From Mesorhizobium australicum WSM2073 (GTDB lineage Bacteria > Pseudomonadota > Alphaproteobacteria > Rhizobiales > Rhizobiaceae): a stretch of 64,000 nucleotides of DNA. Below the pieces are notes generated by a model that saw only the letters and a program-made list of their open reading frames with translations, had not been told where the DNA came from and made no database searches. The stretch covers positions 3,486,001 to 3,550,000 of the forward strand of contig NC_019973.1 of assembly GCF_000230995.2 (NCBI RefSeq), given 5' to 3'. Position 1 is the stretch's first letter. Each line of letters begins with the position of its first letter. The translations under genes and the position numbers were made by a program. Below are positions 12,370 to 20,942 of the stretch, one piece after another.

Positions 12370-12510
12370 CTGGAGGTAAACCGCTGTGAAGCGGAAGGAA
12401 CAGGCTCTTTGCCTGCACGGCTACAATGACCTTAAACCGATAAGGTGTGTTTTGTTCCAGATGCGCGCTTTGCGTGCATTCGATTGCGTGGGCCGTATTT
12501 TTTACCGGCG

Positions 12511-12536
12511 GGAACCCGAAATGGCTGCTGGTTGTT
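12511..12536 (+). promoter_or_regulatory. Possible EcfG-type general stress promoter
   Basis: GGAAC at 12511-12515 and TGTT at 12533-12536 are separated by 17 bp. The alphaproteobacterial EcfG consensus is GGAAC-N16/17-CGTT, so only one base of the -10 differs. It would start transcription about 40 bp before the gene at 12581. The match is short and could be chance. Confidence 0.3.
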
Positions 12537-12580
12537 TCTTCCGGCGGACCGCATGACGCGGCGCTGTTTTGAGGGACCAC

Positions 12581-13024
12581 ATGATCGAGAAGCTTTTCAC
12601 CAAATTCGCCAACCAGATCGCCCATCTCACCGGACTGCCGCTGACATTTGCGGTGTGTTGCCTGATCGTTATCGTCTGGGCGGTGAGCGGGCCGTTCTTC
12701 GATTTTTCCGACACCTGGCAGTTGGTGATCAACACCGGAACCACGATCATCACCTTCCTGATGGTGTTTCTCATTCAAAACACCCAGAATCGGGACGGCG
12801 CCGCGATCCAGGCCAAGCTCGACGAATTGATACGGGTCAGCGAGGCCAAAAACACCTTCATCGGCATCGAGCACCTGACTGAAGCCGAGGTCCAGGAGAT
12901 CCGCGCCAAATGCGAGGTCGCGGCGAAGCGGCATGACGACAAAGTCGCGACCATGGCCGCAAAGAAAGTCGTGGCGGCAAAACGCAAACCGAAAAAAGAG
13001 GTAGCACGAAGCGCCGGCGGCTGA
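12581..13024 (+). CDS. Low-affinity iron permease family protein
   Basis: A 147-residue inner-membrane protein of the Iron_permease family (PF04120). Two hydrophobic segments lie near residues 20-40 and 52-72; between them is GPFFDFSDTWQLVINTGTTI and after them QNTQNRD, both typical of the family. The C-terminal tail is soluble, with EIRAKCE and then many Lys and Ala residues. Bacterial members are common, but iron transport has not been shown for them. The ATG at 12581 has AGGGA 5 bp upstream; a TTG four codons earlier is less likely. Confidence 0.85.
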   Translation: MIEKLFTKFANQIAHLTGLPLTFAVCCLIVIVWAVSGPFFDFSDTWQLVINTGTTIITFLMVFLIQNTQNRDGAAIQAKLDELIRVSEAKNTFIGIEHLTEAEVQEIRAKCEVAAKRHDDKVATMAAKKVVAAKRKPKKEVARSAGG

Positions 13025-13099
13025 ACCCGCGGTCAATCTCGAGTGTTCCGCCGGTGTTCGAGTTATGTGATCCGCACAGCGGCCATGTTCGGGACATGC

Positions 13100-13966
13100 T
13101 CATCGCTTCATGAACGCCGCGAATGCATCCTTGTGGCCGGGGTGCCAGCGCGACAGGGCAGGGCGGTTTTCGATGATGTCGCCGATCGCCCAGGCCATGC
13201 GCTTTTCGTCCATGGGTCGCGCCGTCTCATTGTCGGGACACAGGATATAGAAGTCGCCCCCGGCCAGCGATTCCAGCATGAAATCGATCACCTGTTCGCC
13301 CGTCCACGCTCCCGCCGGCTTTTCGGTCGCGCCCTCGGTCAGGCCGGTATAGGTGAAGCCGGGGATGAGCAGATGCGCCGACAGGCGGGCGCCGGGTTCA
13401 TTGCGCAGCGCATGCGCCAAGCCCTCGGTAAAGGTTTTCACGCCAGCCTTGGAAACGTTGTAGGCGAGGTTGCCAGGCGGTGTGGTGATGCCTTGCTTGG
13501 AGCCGGTGTTGACGATCAGGCCCGGCTTGGCCGACGCCAGCATGCGCGGCGCGAAAGCTTCGACGCCATGCACCACGCCCCAGAAATTGATGTCGAGCAG
13601 CCGCTTCCAGCCGTCGCGGTTTTCCCAGGGCTTTCCGGGGTTGTCGCCGACACCGGCATTGTTCATCAGCAGCGAGACCTCGCCGAAGGCGCCGAATGCC
13701 CGGTCGGCGAGGCGATCGACCTCATCGGCCTTCGAAACGTCCGATGCGACGGCAAGCACGGCGTCGTCACCGGCAATCGCGGAGACGGCCCGCGCGGCAT
13801 CGTCGAGGCGCGGCCCGCCAATGTCGGCCAGCACGATCTTCATGCCCATCAGCGCCAGCCGTTTGGCCGCGGCAAGGCCGATGCCGCTGGCGGCGCCGGT
13901 GATGACGGCGGTGTTGCCAGGGGCAAGCGCTGGCAGGGCGGTCTGGATCTCGGTGTCGGCGATCAT
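13100..13966 (-). CDS. SDR family NAD(P)-dependent oxidoreductase
   Basis: A second short-chain dehydrogenase, 288 residues. The cofactor site is TGAASGIG near residue 24, NNAG is at about 106, the active-site Ser lies in VNTGSKQG, and YNVSKAG gives the catalytic Tyr and Lys. The C-terminal segment (FYILCPDNETARPMDEKRM) resembles SDRs that act on hydrophobic alcohols or aldehydes. It is not closely related to the SDR at 5242-6000. The start has no strong ribosome site (GGAAACC). The substrate is unknown. Confidence 0.87.
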   Translation of the reverse strand: MIADTEIQTALPALAPGNTAVITGAASGIGLAAAKRLALMGMKIVLADIGGPRLDDAARAVSAIAGDDAVLAVASDVSKADEVDRLADRAFGAFGEVSLLMNNAGVGDNPGKPWENRDGWKRLLDINFWGVVHGVEAFAPRMLASAKPGLIVNTGSKQGITTPPGNLAYNVSKAGVKTFTEGLAHALRNEPGARLSAHLLIPGFTYTGLTEGATEKPAGAWTGEQVIDFMLESLAGGDFYILCPDNETARPMDEKRMAWAIGDIIENRPALSRWHPGHKDAFAAFMKR

Positions 13967-14100
13967 CGGCGATGGTTTCCTTTTTTGATGGCGCCGAACT
14001 TAGCGCCGGAACGGGCCTGCGCAAGCCTCCGTCGGGCTTGTCGGGTTGACCGGCCCGGTCGGGGCTGCGCATGCTACGACGCCAAAAAGGAGATTTCCGA

Positions 14101-14382
14101 TTGACGGATTGGGTTGCAATTCTGAAGGAACAGACCGCCACCGGCGACCGGATGGGGCGCGAGGTGCCGCAGATGCTGGCCAACCCCGATATCAGCGAAG
14201 CCCAGGTGAAGACTCTGTTTTCGGCGCTCGAAAAACAGGCCGAGTTCGTCGAGAAACTGCGCATGGCGCTGGAAAAATTCGGCCATGATTTCTCGATCAT
14301 CAAGGCGGCGGAGCGGCTGGAAGAGCGCTATGCCGACCTGGCCGCTTCCGTGGCGGAAAAGCTGAAGGCGATGCGCGGTTAG
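14101..14382 (+). CDS. Small conserved-type hypothetical protein
   Basis: A 93-residue acidic, helical, soluble protein that I do not recognise. The TTG start at 14101 has AAGGAG 8 bp upstream, which is better than the ATG ten codons earlier. The sequence is Leu-, Ala- and Glu-rich with heptad-like spacing (LFSALEKQAEFVEKLRMALE), so it may form a coiled coil or helical bundle. It begins 134 bp after the divergent SDR gene. A palindromic repeat follows its stop codon directly. Confidence 0.7.
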   Translation: MTDWVAILKEQTATGDRMGREVPQMLANPDISEAQVKTLFSALEKQAEFVEKLRMALEKFGHDFSIIKAAERLEERYADLAASVAEKLKAMRG

Positions 14383-14430
14383 GCAATTCCACGAAACGTG
14401 TGAAGCGGTTTGCCCTCCGGGATTGGGTCA
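14383..14430 (+). repeat. Palindromic intergenic repeat, forward copy
   Basis: A ~48-bp element starting GCAATTCCA and ending CCGGGATTGGGTCA, with the highly conserved middle GTGTGAAGCGGTTT. The ends are inverted repeats (CAATTCC and GGGATTG). A second copy lies in opposite orientation at 34287-34333 and agrees at roughly four of five positions. This repeat type is frequent between rhizobial genes. It sits between the convergent genes at 14382 and 14440. Confidence 0.8.
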
Positions 14431-14439
14431 GGCAGATGG

Positions 14440-15015
14440 CTATTTTTCGATCACCCGCGCAAAGCGCGTGTCCGGCACCAGCCAGATCAGGGCGACTGCC
14501 ACATAGAGCGCCACGCCGATCCACCGGTCGACGAAGGTCAGCCCAACGGCCGCTATGTAGACGGCGAGCGAAATCCTTCCCTTGCGATCGCGGCCGATTG
14601 CCTTGGCGAATGCGGTGTCCGGCCCATGCAGCCGATGCAGCGCAATGACCAGGATGCTGTAGGCGGTCGCACACATTACAAGGTCAAAACCATAGACCGC
14701 GACCGGAACCGCGGCGAAATGGTTCTCGCCCATGAAGGCGGTCGTCACCGGCATCAGGGACAACCAGAACAGCAGATGCAGGTTCGCCCACAGCACGCGG
14801 CCGTCGACACGCTGCACGGTATGGAACATGTTGTGCAGATTGTTCCAGTAGATGCCGACATTGATGAACGAAAGCACGTAGCACAGGAAGACCGGCCACT
14901 GCGGCAGCAGCGCCGAAAAATCCTCGCCTTCCGGTACCTTCAAGTCCAGCACCATGATGGTGATGATGATCGCCACCACGCCGTCGGTGAATGCCTCGAC
15001 CCTGCCCTTGCCCAT
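14440..15015 (-). CDS. TMEM175 family (DUF1211) potassium channel-like protein
   Basis: A 191-residue inner-membrane protein with about six hydrophobic helices, the size of bacterial TMEM175 channels, which conduct K+. The first helix carries the hallmark RVEAFTDGVVAIIITIMVLD, close to the family RxxxFSDGV filter motif, with Thr replacing the usual Ser. WNNLHNMF and the conserved LFWLSLMP follow. The ATG at 15015 has GAGGTGG upstream and starts right at the motif; an upstream ATG at 15099 gives an implausible hydrophilic extension. Confidence 0.85.
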   Translation of the reverse strand: MGKGRVEAFTDGVVAIIITIMVLDLKVPEGEDFSALLPQWPVFLCYVLSFINVGIYWNNLHNMFHTVQRVDGRVLWANLHLLFWLSLMPVTTAFMGENHFAAVPVAVYGFDLVMCATAYSILVIALHRLHGPDTAFAKAIGRDRKGRISLAVYIAAVGLTFVDRWIGVALYVAVALIWLVPDTRFARVIEK

Positions 15016-15254
15016 GATCACCACCTCGGTCCGCGACGAATTGCCGAAAGATAGTAAATCGTTAGCGGATGTTGGCATGCCGATAAACGGCGTACGCAAA
15101 ATTCCTCAACCATATCAGGGGAAACTTCCACCCGGATCGGTGATCGTGGTGATTGGCCTTGGTAACTTGTTGACTTTTCCCTGCCCTGCCTCTCCCCTTG
15201 CGATGCAGTCCCGGCCGAAGCAGTCGAACGGCCGGCGCTCGAATGGAGGGACTG

Positions 15255-15662
15255 ATGAGATTTCGATTTCTGCTTGCGATAGCGACCATTCTGGCCGCCG
15301 TCTTCGGGACGTCCGCCGCGGCCTTCGCCTACGGCGTCCACACCACGACGAGCCTCAACGTGCGTACCGGACCTGGCGCGGGATACGCCAAGGTCGGGAC
15401 GTTGCCGGCCGGTCTCAGGGTCGACGTGACCGGCTGTCAGCCGGGCTGGTGCAGGATCCATGGCGGCGGTGTCAGCGGCTGGGCCAGTTCCGGCTATCTC
15501 TCGCGGACCCAAGTCGTGCATCCGCCGGTTATCATCGTGCGCCCGCCGCATCGGCCGCCGCACTGGCATCATCGGCCCCATCACCGTCCTCCCCACCACC
15601 GCCCGCCGCACAAGCCGCGTCCCGGCAAGTGCAAGATCGCACCTGGTTTCTCCTGCAAGTAG
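15255..15662 (+). CDS. Secreted bacterial SH3 domain protein
   Basis: A 135-residue exported protein. The ATG at 15255 has GGAGGG 5 bp upstream and opens a signal peptide (MRFRFLLAIATILAAVFG, cleavage after AFA). An SH3b domain follows (TSLNVRTGPGAGYAKVGTLP, then GWCRIHGGGVSGWASSGYL), a fold often used to bind peptidoglycan. The C-terminal third is His- and Pro-rich (repeats of HHRPPHH), which could bind metals. Two cysteine pairs are present. The role is unknown; cell-wall binding is an inference from the domain. Confidence 0.85.
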   Translation: MRFRFLLAIATILAAVFGTSAAAFAYGVHTTTSLNVRTGPGAGYAKVGTLPAGLRVDVTGCQPGWCRIHGGGVSGWASSGYLSRTQVVHPPVIIVRPPHRPPHWHHRPHHRPPHHRPPHKPRPGKCKIAPGFSCK

Positions 15663-15876
15663 GCCCGGTTTTTTCTGCAAACAGGACTGATTGCGCCTAG
15701 TACGGCAAGGATGCCGTGATGGATCGGGGCCGCTGGCCCCGAGCCATTTTTTGCGATCATCGGCTTGCCGGCCGGGCAATGCCCACCGTGGTGTCAGGAG
15801 CCTGGCCGTCCACCGGAACGTCGGCGGTGAGGACGCGTTAACGTCGCGACCCCTGAACCTGGTGACGAGGTTGGCC

Positions 15877-17085
15877 ATGGCCTTTCGCGATCTGACGCAA
15901 ACTCAGAACGAAGCCGGCAGCGACGTCCTCGCGATCCCGACTGTCGCGGCGATGATCGCGGTGCTGTTTGCCGGCAGCACGGTGCTGACGCCTCTCTATA
16001 TCGTCTACAAGCAGCAATTCGGCTTTTCGCAAATCACCTTGACGCTGATCTACGCGGTCTATGTCGTCGGCAATCTCGGCGCCCTGCTGGTGTTCGGCAG
16101 CGTTTCGGATGTCGTCGGGCGCCGGCCGGCGGCGCTTGCAGCCATGATCGTCGCCGTCATCAGCGCGGTTGTGTTCCTGTTTGCCGGCAATGTCGCGTCG
16201 CTCGATGTTGCGCGGATACTGAGCGGACTTGGCATCGGCGTGGGCGCCGGGACGGGAACCGCGTGGATCGCCGAGCTTCTTCCAGAGGCCGGCAGGTCGC
16301 GCGCCAGCGTCATCGCCACCAGCACCAACTTTCTCGGCCTCGGTTTCGGGGCGCTTGTTTCGGGGCTGCTGGCCCAATACGAGCCGTGGCCATTGCGTCT
16401 GGTCTTCATTGTCTACCTGGCGACGCTCGCGGTGGTGACGATCATGGTCTGGCGCACGCGCGAAACGGTGATGAAGCCAGGCGGCCTTGGCAAGGTCTCC
16501 ATGCGGCCGCGGCTTTCCGTGCCGGCGCAGATCCGTTCGCGCTTCGTGGCGCCGGCGGTGACCGGCTTTGGCGCGATGGCGTTGGTCGGCTTCTATGCGG
16601 CGGTGGCGCCGAGCATTCTGGCGCAGCAACTGCATGAGGCCAACCACGCCGTGGCCGGTGCGCTGTTCTTCGAACTGGCGATGGTCGCGGCAATCAGCAT
16701 CGTGGCGCTGGCGCGGATGGGGAGCAGCAAGGCGATGCTGGCCGCGCTGGCCTTGATGATCCCAAGCGCCGTGCTTGTGGTGGCGGCGCAGATGCTGGCC
16801 TCGATGGCGCTGATGATCGCGGCGACCGCCTGCTGCGGCGTGGCGGCAGCGCTCGGCTATCGCGGCGGCCTGCAAGTGGTGAACGAGATCGCGCCGCGGG
16901 ATCGCCGCGCCGAGGTCGTGTCCAGTTTCTTCATCTGCTGCTTTGTCGGCAACGCCTTGCCTGTCATCGGCATCGGCGTCGTGTCGACTTATGCCAGTGC
17001 TGTCGTCGCGAGCCTGGCCTTCGCGGCCATGATCATCGCGTTCGCGCTGGTGGCGCTCGCCTTCGGGCTCGGACAGAGGCGCTGA
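15877..17085 (+). CDS. MFS transporter
   Basis: A 402-residue major facilitator with twelve predicted membrane segments. The loop 2-3 motif reads GSVSDVVGRRPA (near 79), and the fifth helix has SGLGIGVGAGTGTAWIAELLP. The ATG at 15877 follows GACGAGG by 7 bp and begins directly before the first helix; the upstream 62-codon extension looks non-coding. It most resembles sugar/drug efflux type MFS proteins, but no substrate can be named. No regulator adjoins it. Confidence 0.87.
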   Translation: MAFRDLTQTQNEAGSDVLAIPTVAAMIAVLFAGSTVLTPLYIVYKQQFGFSQITLTLIYAVYVVGNLGALLVFGSVSDVVGRRPAALAAMIVAVISAVVFLFAGNVASLDVARILSGLGIGVGAGTGTAWIAELLPEAGRSRASVIATSTNFLGLGFGALVSGLLAQYEPWPLRLVFIVYLATLAVVTIMVWRTRETVMKPGGLGKVSMRPRLSVPAQIRSRFVAPAVTGFGAMALVGFYAAVAPSILAQQLHEANHAVAGALFFELAMVAAISIVALARMGSSKAMLAALALMIPSAVLVVAAQMLASMALMIAATACCGVAAALGYRGGLQVVNEIAPRDRRAEVVSSFFICCFVGNALPVIGIGVVSTYASAVVASLAFAAMIIAFALVALAFGLGQRR

Positions 17086-17132
17086 GACCGCCGCGCCAGC
17101 CCGGCAAGGCACGCCGGCAAGGCGGGCCGGCA

Positions 17133-18605
17133 TCAGCCGTTCGGCGTTTCAGGCGCCATGTTCGCGCGCTGGCGCGGCACGCCAAGCCCGGTGTCGGGCG
17201 GCTCGCCGGCAGCCGGCCTGTTCTCGATCATGTGCAAGCTGCGCCAGCCGCCGAAGCGGTAATAGATCGCGGCCAGGATCAGAGACGTGATCGAACCGGC
17301 CGGAAAACTCCACCACAGCGCTTCCTCGCCGATCACGCCGCGCATGTAATAGGCAAAGCCGGTGCGCACGACGAGCACCGAGATCACCAGGATGATCAGC
17401 GGCGGCATCACGGCACCCGTGGCGCGCACCGTGGCGAACAGCACGATGGTGATGCCGAACAGGATGAACGACCAGGACGCGGCCGTGTTGATATGCGCGG
17501 CGATATCGATCGCCGCGCTGTCGCTGCTCAGGAACAGGCTCAGGATCGAACGGTCGAAGACCCATAGCAGCGCGACGAGGGCGCCGGTCAGGACAAGGTT
17601 GAAACCGACGCCGGAGGCGGCGATGCGGCCGATCCGGTCCCAGCGACCGGCGCCGACATTCTGCGCCGCCATGGAAGAGACCGCGGCGCCAATGGCGAGC
17701 GCTGGCATCTGGATGTAGGTCCAGAGCTGCGCGGCGATGCCGTAGGCGGCGGCGACCTGCGAACCGTAGGAATTGACGATGCCCATCACCGTCAGGGCCG
17801 CCGCCGAGATGACGATCATCTGCAGGCCCATCGGCACGCCCTTGAAGACGACGATGCGCAGCAGCGCCGGATCCGGGCGCAGCAGGACGAGATTGGCGCC
17901 GGCCAGCCGCAACGGATGCTTGCGCGCGTAGAGCACGATGAGGATGGCGACGACGCTCACGGTCTGGCCGATCAGGGTCGAGGTGGCGGAACCGGCGATG
18001 CCGAGTTCAGGAAACGGGCCGATGCCGCGGATGAGCAGGGGATTGAGCACGATGTCGAGCACGACCGCCAATGCCATGAAGATGAAGGGGGTGCGTGAAT
18101 CGCCCGCACCGCGCAGCACGGTCATGACGAAGGACAGAAGGTTCATCATCGGCACGGCGACGAAGATGATGCGCAGGTAGGAGCGTGCGAGCGGCAAGGC
18201 GTCGGCCGGCGTGCCGAGCGCGCCCAGGATGGCATCGACCCAGATCCAGCCGCAGACCGCGAACACCACTGAAACGAGGAAGAAGAAGGTGGCGCTGGTG
18301 CCGACGATGCGGCGCGCCTCGGGCAGGTCGCGGGCGCCGACCGACTGCGCCACCAGGATTGTGGCCGCCATGCCGATGCCGAACACCGTGCCGAGGATCA
18401 GGAACAGGACGAGGTTGGCGTTGGACGTCGCGGTCAGCGCCGACTCGCCGAGGAAGCGGCCCACCCAGACGGCGTTGACCGAGCCGTTCAGCGATTGCAG
18501 CACGTTGGAGCCGAGCACCGGCAAGGCGAAGAGCAGCAGCGTGCGCGGGATCGGGCCGCTGGTCAGGTCGCCGGTACGCCGGCGTGCGGGCATTTTTTCG
18601 TCCAT
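17133..18605 (-). CDS. MATE family efflux transporter
   Basis: A 490-residue multidrug and toxin extrusion protein of the inner membrane, driven by Na+ or H+. Twelve hydrophobic helices in two similar halves are visible. Typical segments are LPVLGSNVLQSLNGSVNAVWVGRF near residue 30, VLRGAGDSRTPF near 166, and QNVGAGRWDRI in the second half. The ATG at 18605 has AGGTTG upstream; a longer frame of 62 codons lacks family similarity. It is convergent with the MFS gene 47 bp away. Confidence 0.9.
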   Translation of the reverse strand: MDEKMPARRRTGDLTSGPIPRTLLLFALPVLGSNVLQSLNGSVNAVWVGRFLGESALTATSNANLVLFLILGTVFGIGMAATILVAQSVGARDLPEARRIVGTSATFFFLVSVVFAVCGWIWVDAILGALGTPADALPLARSYLRIIFVAVPMMNLLSFVMTVLRGAGDSRTPFIFMALAVVLDIVLNPLLIRGIGPFPELGIAGSATSTLIGQTVSVVAILIVLYARKHPLRLAGANLVLLRPDPALLRIVVFKGVPMGLQMIVISAAALTVMGIVNSYGSQVAAAYGIAAQLWTYIQMPALAIGAAVSSMAAQNVGAGRWDRIGRIAASGVGFNLVLTGALVALLWVFDRSILSLFLSSDSAAIDIAAHINTAASWSFILFGITIVLFATVRATGAVMPPLIILVISVLVVRTGFAYYMRGVIGEEALWWSFPAGSITSLILAAIYYRFGGWRSLHMIENRPAAGEPPDTGLGVPRQRANMAPETPNG

Positions 18606-18913
18606 GGCGGGCAACCTGGCAAATGTGACTCTGGCCCGCCACGATATCGCAGGCCGGACCGAGATGCACCCTGCGCCGAGGCGCAGTGACCGTCGATCGG
18701 TCAGGCTCGCCGGAATGGAATTCGATCGGCAAGAACGCGTCGTCCGGCTGCGTGCGCTTATGAACCAGGACATCATCGACCTCCCGCTCATGTCTTCGTG
18801 CGGCCCAACCTGTCGGCAGCCGGCAAGATCATGGCCGTGTCGAGCAGGACGGCCGAGCCGATCGATGCCGGCGTGCCGAAGGACGCGGAATTCCTGAAGT
18901 AGGGCTTCGCGAC
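18606..18913 (+). other. Gene-poor stretch with probable decayed coding remnants
   Basis: About 350 bases between the MATE and phytase-like genes hold no intact gene. On the plus strand one frame from 18717 reads like the N-terminus of an M24/creatinase-type protein (MEFDRQERVVRLRALM). A different frame, ending at the TAG at 18901-18903, reads like a C-terminus (KIMAVSSRTAEPIDAG, then VPKDAEFLK). Neither piece is long enough to identify. They suggest a deleted and frameshifted gene, but this is only a pattern reading. Confidence 0.35.
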
Positions 18914-18952
18914 CTGCTCAAGCGGACGCGCCAGGCGCGCCCGCTTGAGCAG
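18914..18952 (-). terminator. Very strong hairpin after the phytase-like gene
   Basis: Arms CTGCTCAAGCGG (18914-18925) and CCGCTTGAGCAG (18941-18952) pair perfectly. After one mismatch an inner CGCGC/GCGCG stem closes on a 3-base loop. It begins 6 bp beyond the stop codon of the minus-strand gene at 18959. No T run follows, so it may work with Rho or protect the 3' end. Confidence 0.65.
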
Positions 18953-18958
18953 TGGTCG

Positions 18959-20428
18959 TTACTTCTTGCCGAGACCTGGCAGCGTGACCTGATAGACCAG
19001 GAACATGGTGTCGACATCGGCGCCGTCGTCGGCCTTGTAAGGCGCGCCGACCTGGAAGCCGTCCTGGGCGAGGAAGTCATTGTCGTTGCCGACGAACAGG
19101 AAATAGTCGTCGGGCAGCTTGGGATCGAGGACGCTGACCAACGACATCGCTTCCCACTTCTCCGAAAGCTCGTTGTGGTCCTTCGCGCCGCCATTGTGCA
19201 GGCCGAAGTGGCCAAGCGCGGTGGCGTCGTTGATGTCTATGAACGGCGTCAGCTTGGCCGGCGTCACCGAGGGATCAAGCACGCCCTTGGGCGCGACCGG
19301 CTTGTCGGCCGCATCGAAGGCGCCGCCCGCGATGTCGGTCGCGCCGGAGACGTCGACGATGTTGATCTGGCGGTAGAGCGAAGCGTCACCCTTCTTCAGG
19401 CCCTGGCCGTTGCCGCTGTCGCGCGCCAGCATCAGGAAGGACGTGGCCGAAAGCGCCACGATCTCGCTCTGCGCGGCGATTTTGGTCTTGCCCTTGGCAT
19501 CCTTGAACACCGGCAGCGGCACGACATATTCATGCGCGAGCTTCAGATGGGCGAGGTCGGAGGCATCATAGACCAGCGCCCGCGTGTTCTGCCGTGTCGA
19601 GGGTGAATCGCCGCCATCCTGCCTCGGAGCCGACTGCAGCACAGCGATCAGGAACTTGCCGTCCGGCGTGATCCCCATGCCTTCGAGGCCCTGATTGTTT
19701 TGGCGCCCGGTTTCGGGATCCTTCGGATCAGGGTCGGCGGCGCCCGGCCCGGGATTGTCGGAGGAGAAGTTCGGCGCTCCCTTGCGCATCGGCACGAGGG
19801 CCGCAGGCGGCTGGGTCGCCGACATCAGGCGGCCTTGCGCGGAGAACCTGTAGATGTTGGGGCCGTACTCGTCGGAGATGAACATCGAGCCGTCCGGCAG
19901 CCGTACGATGGCTTCATTGTCGAGCGCGAGCTTGCCATTGGTGGCGACGGGCAGCATCGGCATGTCGCCGGCCGCGGCGCGTACGTCCGACAGCGGATCG
20001 AGGCCGGTGGCATCGGCGCCCGTGTCGTCTGTGAGAAGCATGGTGTCGGCAAGCGTCGCCTTGACGCCCGTCTGCTCCTGGCCGGCGGCGGGAGCAGCGC
20101 CCGGCGCGACAGGCGTGAACTCGATGGTGATGGTGTTGAGGCGCGGCCGGTAGTCGGTGGTGCCGGCGACATTGTAGCCACGGTCGGGCAGTAGCCAGAG
20201 CGATCCCTTGTAGGTGCCGGCATCATGTGTCCAGCCCGAAATGTCGATCGCCATGCCCGAGCCCGAGCCGAAGGTCTCGCCGAACTTGTCGCGCTGGTCG
20301 GCCGGGATGCGGCCGACGCCGACGAGGCCCTTGTTGATGTAGGCCACGCCATCGGCAAGCGCCGGGGTGAGGGCGGTGAACAAGGCCAGCGCGACGCCGA
20401 GCGAGGCGGTTCGGTGCAGGTGTTTCAT
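18959..20428 (-). CDS. Esterase-like activity of phytase family protein
   Basis: A 489-residue exported protein of the phytase-like esterase family (PF13449), with a predicted beta-propeller. A signal peptide covers the N-terminus (LGVALALFTALTPALA). The mature part has GSGSGMAIDISGW near 55, LPDRGYN near 80, DNEAIVRLPDGSMFISDEYGPNIYRF near 170, and NNQGLEGMGITPDGKFL near 245, all family hallmarks. Members may hydrolyse phosphate esters, but the activity is poorly defined. The start has AGAGGA upstream; a TTG two codons earlier is an alternative. A strong hairpin follows the stop. Confidence 0.88.
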   Translation of the reverse strand: MKHLHRTASLGVALALFTALTPALADGVAYINKGLVGVGRIPADQRDKFGETFGSGSGMAIDISGWTHDAGTYKGSLWLLPDRGYNVAGTTDYRPRLNTITIEFTPVAPGAAPAAGQEQTGVKATLADTMLLTDDTGADATGLDPLSDVRAAAGDMPMLPVATNGKLALDNEAIVRLPDGSMFISDEYGPNIYRFSAQGRLMSATQPPAALVPMRKGAPNFSSDNPGPGAADPDPKDPETGRQNNQGLEGMGITPDGKFLIAVLQSAPRQDGGDSPSTRQNTRALVYDASDLAHLKLAHEYVVPLPVFKDAKGKTKIAAQSEIVALSATSFLMLARDSGNGQGLKKGDASLYRQINIVDVSGATDIAGGAFDAADKPVAPKGVLDPSVTPAKLTPFIDINDATALGHFGLHNGGAKDHNELSEKWEAMSLVSVLDPKLPDDYFLFVGNDNDFLAQDGFQVGAPYKADDGADVDTMFLVYQVTLPGLGKK

Positions 20429-20713
20429 GGACAATCCTCTTTATGACGAAGCACGCCGGAGCGGCCGAAGGAAAAATCAAAAAGAGGTGCCGCATCGATG
20501 ATGCCGCGCGTGCCTCCTCGAAAGCGATCTAAGGCGTCAACATGATGCTTGCGTGACAGTGGGGCGACACGGGTCAGCCGGTATCTCCATGTGCTGATAA
20601 AAAACGCTGGAGAGCGGGAATTGGTGACCTCCCATGGAGCGTCCCTGGCATAATAGGCACTTATGTCTAGTACGGATATGATGCCGGCTTCGAACTGACC
20701 GGGAGGGGAAGTC

Positions 20714-20929
20714 TTGAAGCCGCACTGTCGCGCCGTGGTCATCGGGGGCGGCGTTGTCGGCGCCTCGGGCGGCTACACGATCGGCAAGAGCGTCGCGCTG
20801 GCGTTGGTGGACGACGATTTCGCCGGGGAGGGGATGGCGCTTTGCGTGCACATTGTCGGCGTCGAACGGACGGCGCGGGTCATCGCGGCTTCGCCCTACG
20901 GTCCCCAGGGCAGGGCGATGCGGCAATGA
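20714..20929 (+). pseudogene. Internally deleted dimethylglycine/sarcosine dehydrogenase-type gene
   Basis: A 71-codon open frame that looks like the two ends of one large gene joined in frame. Residues 1-18 (MKPHCRAVVIGGGVVGAS) are the FAD-binding start of the dimethylglycine dehydrogenase family (usually ~800 residues). From about residue 19 (GGYTIGKSVALALVDDDF, then VHIVGVERTARVIA and SPYGPQGRAMRQ) it is the end of the GcvT-like C-terminal domain of the same family. About 740 codons are missing. The TTG start keeps a GGAGGGG site. It ends 13 bp before the MttB-family gene, its usual neighbour. A short peptide may still be made, but enzyme activity is not possible. Confidence 0.75.
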
Positions 20930-20942
20930 GGAGGAGTTTCTG

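Noticed and set aside
18606..18958. An insertion sequence remnant between MATE and the phytase-like gene.
   Set aside because: No transposase similarity, terminal inverted repeats or target duplication could be seen; the hairpin lies where a terminator would be.
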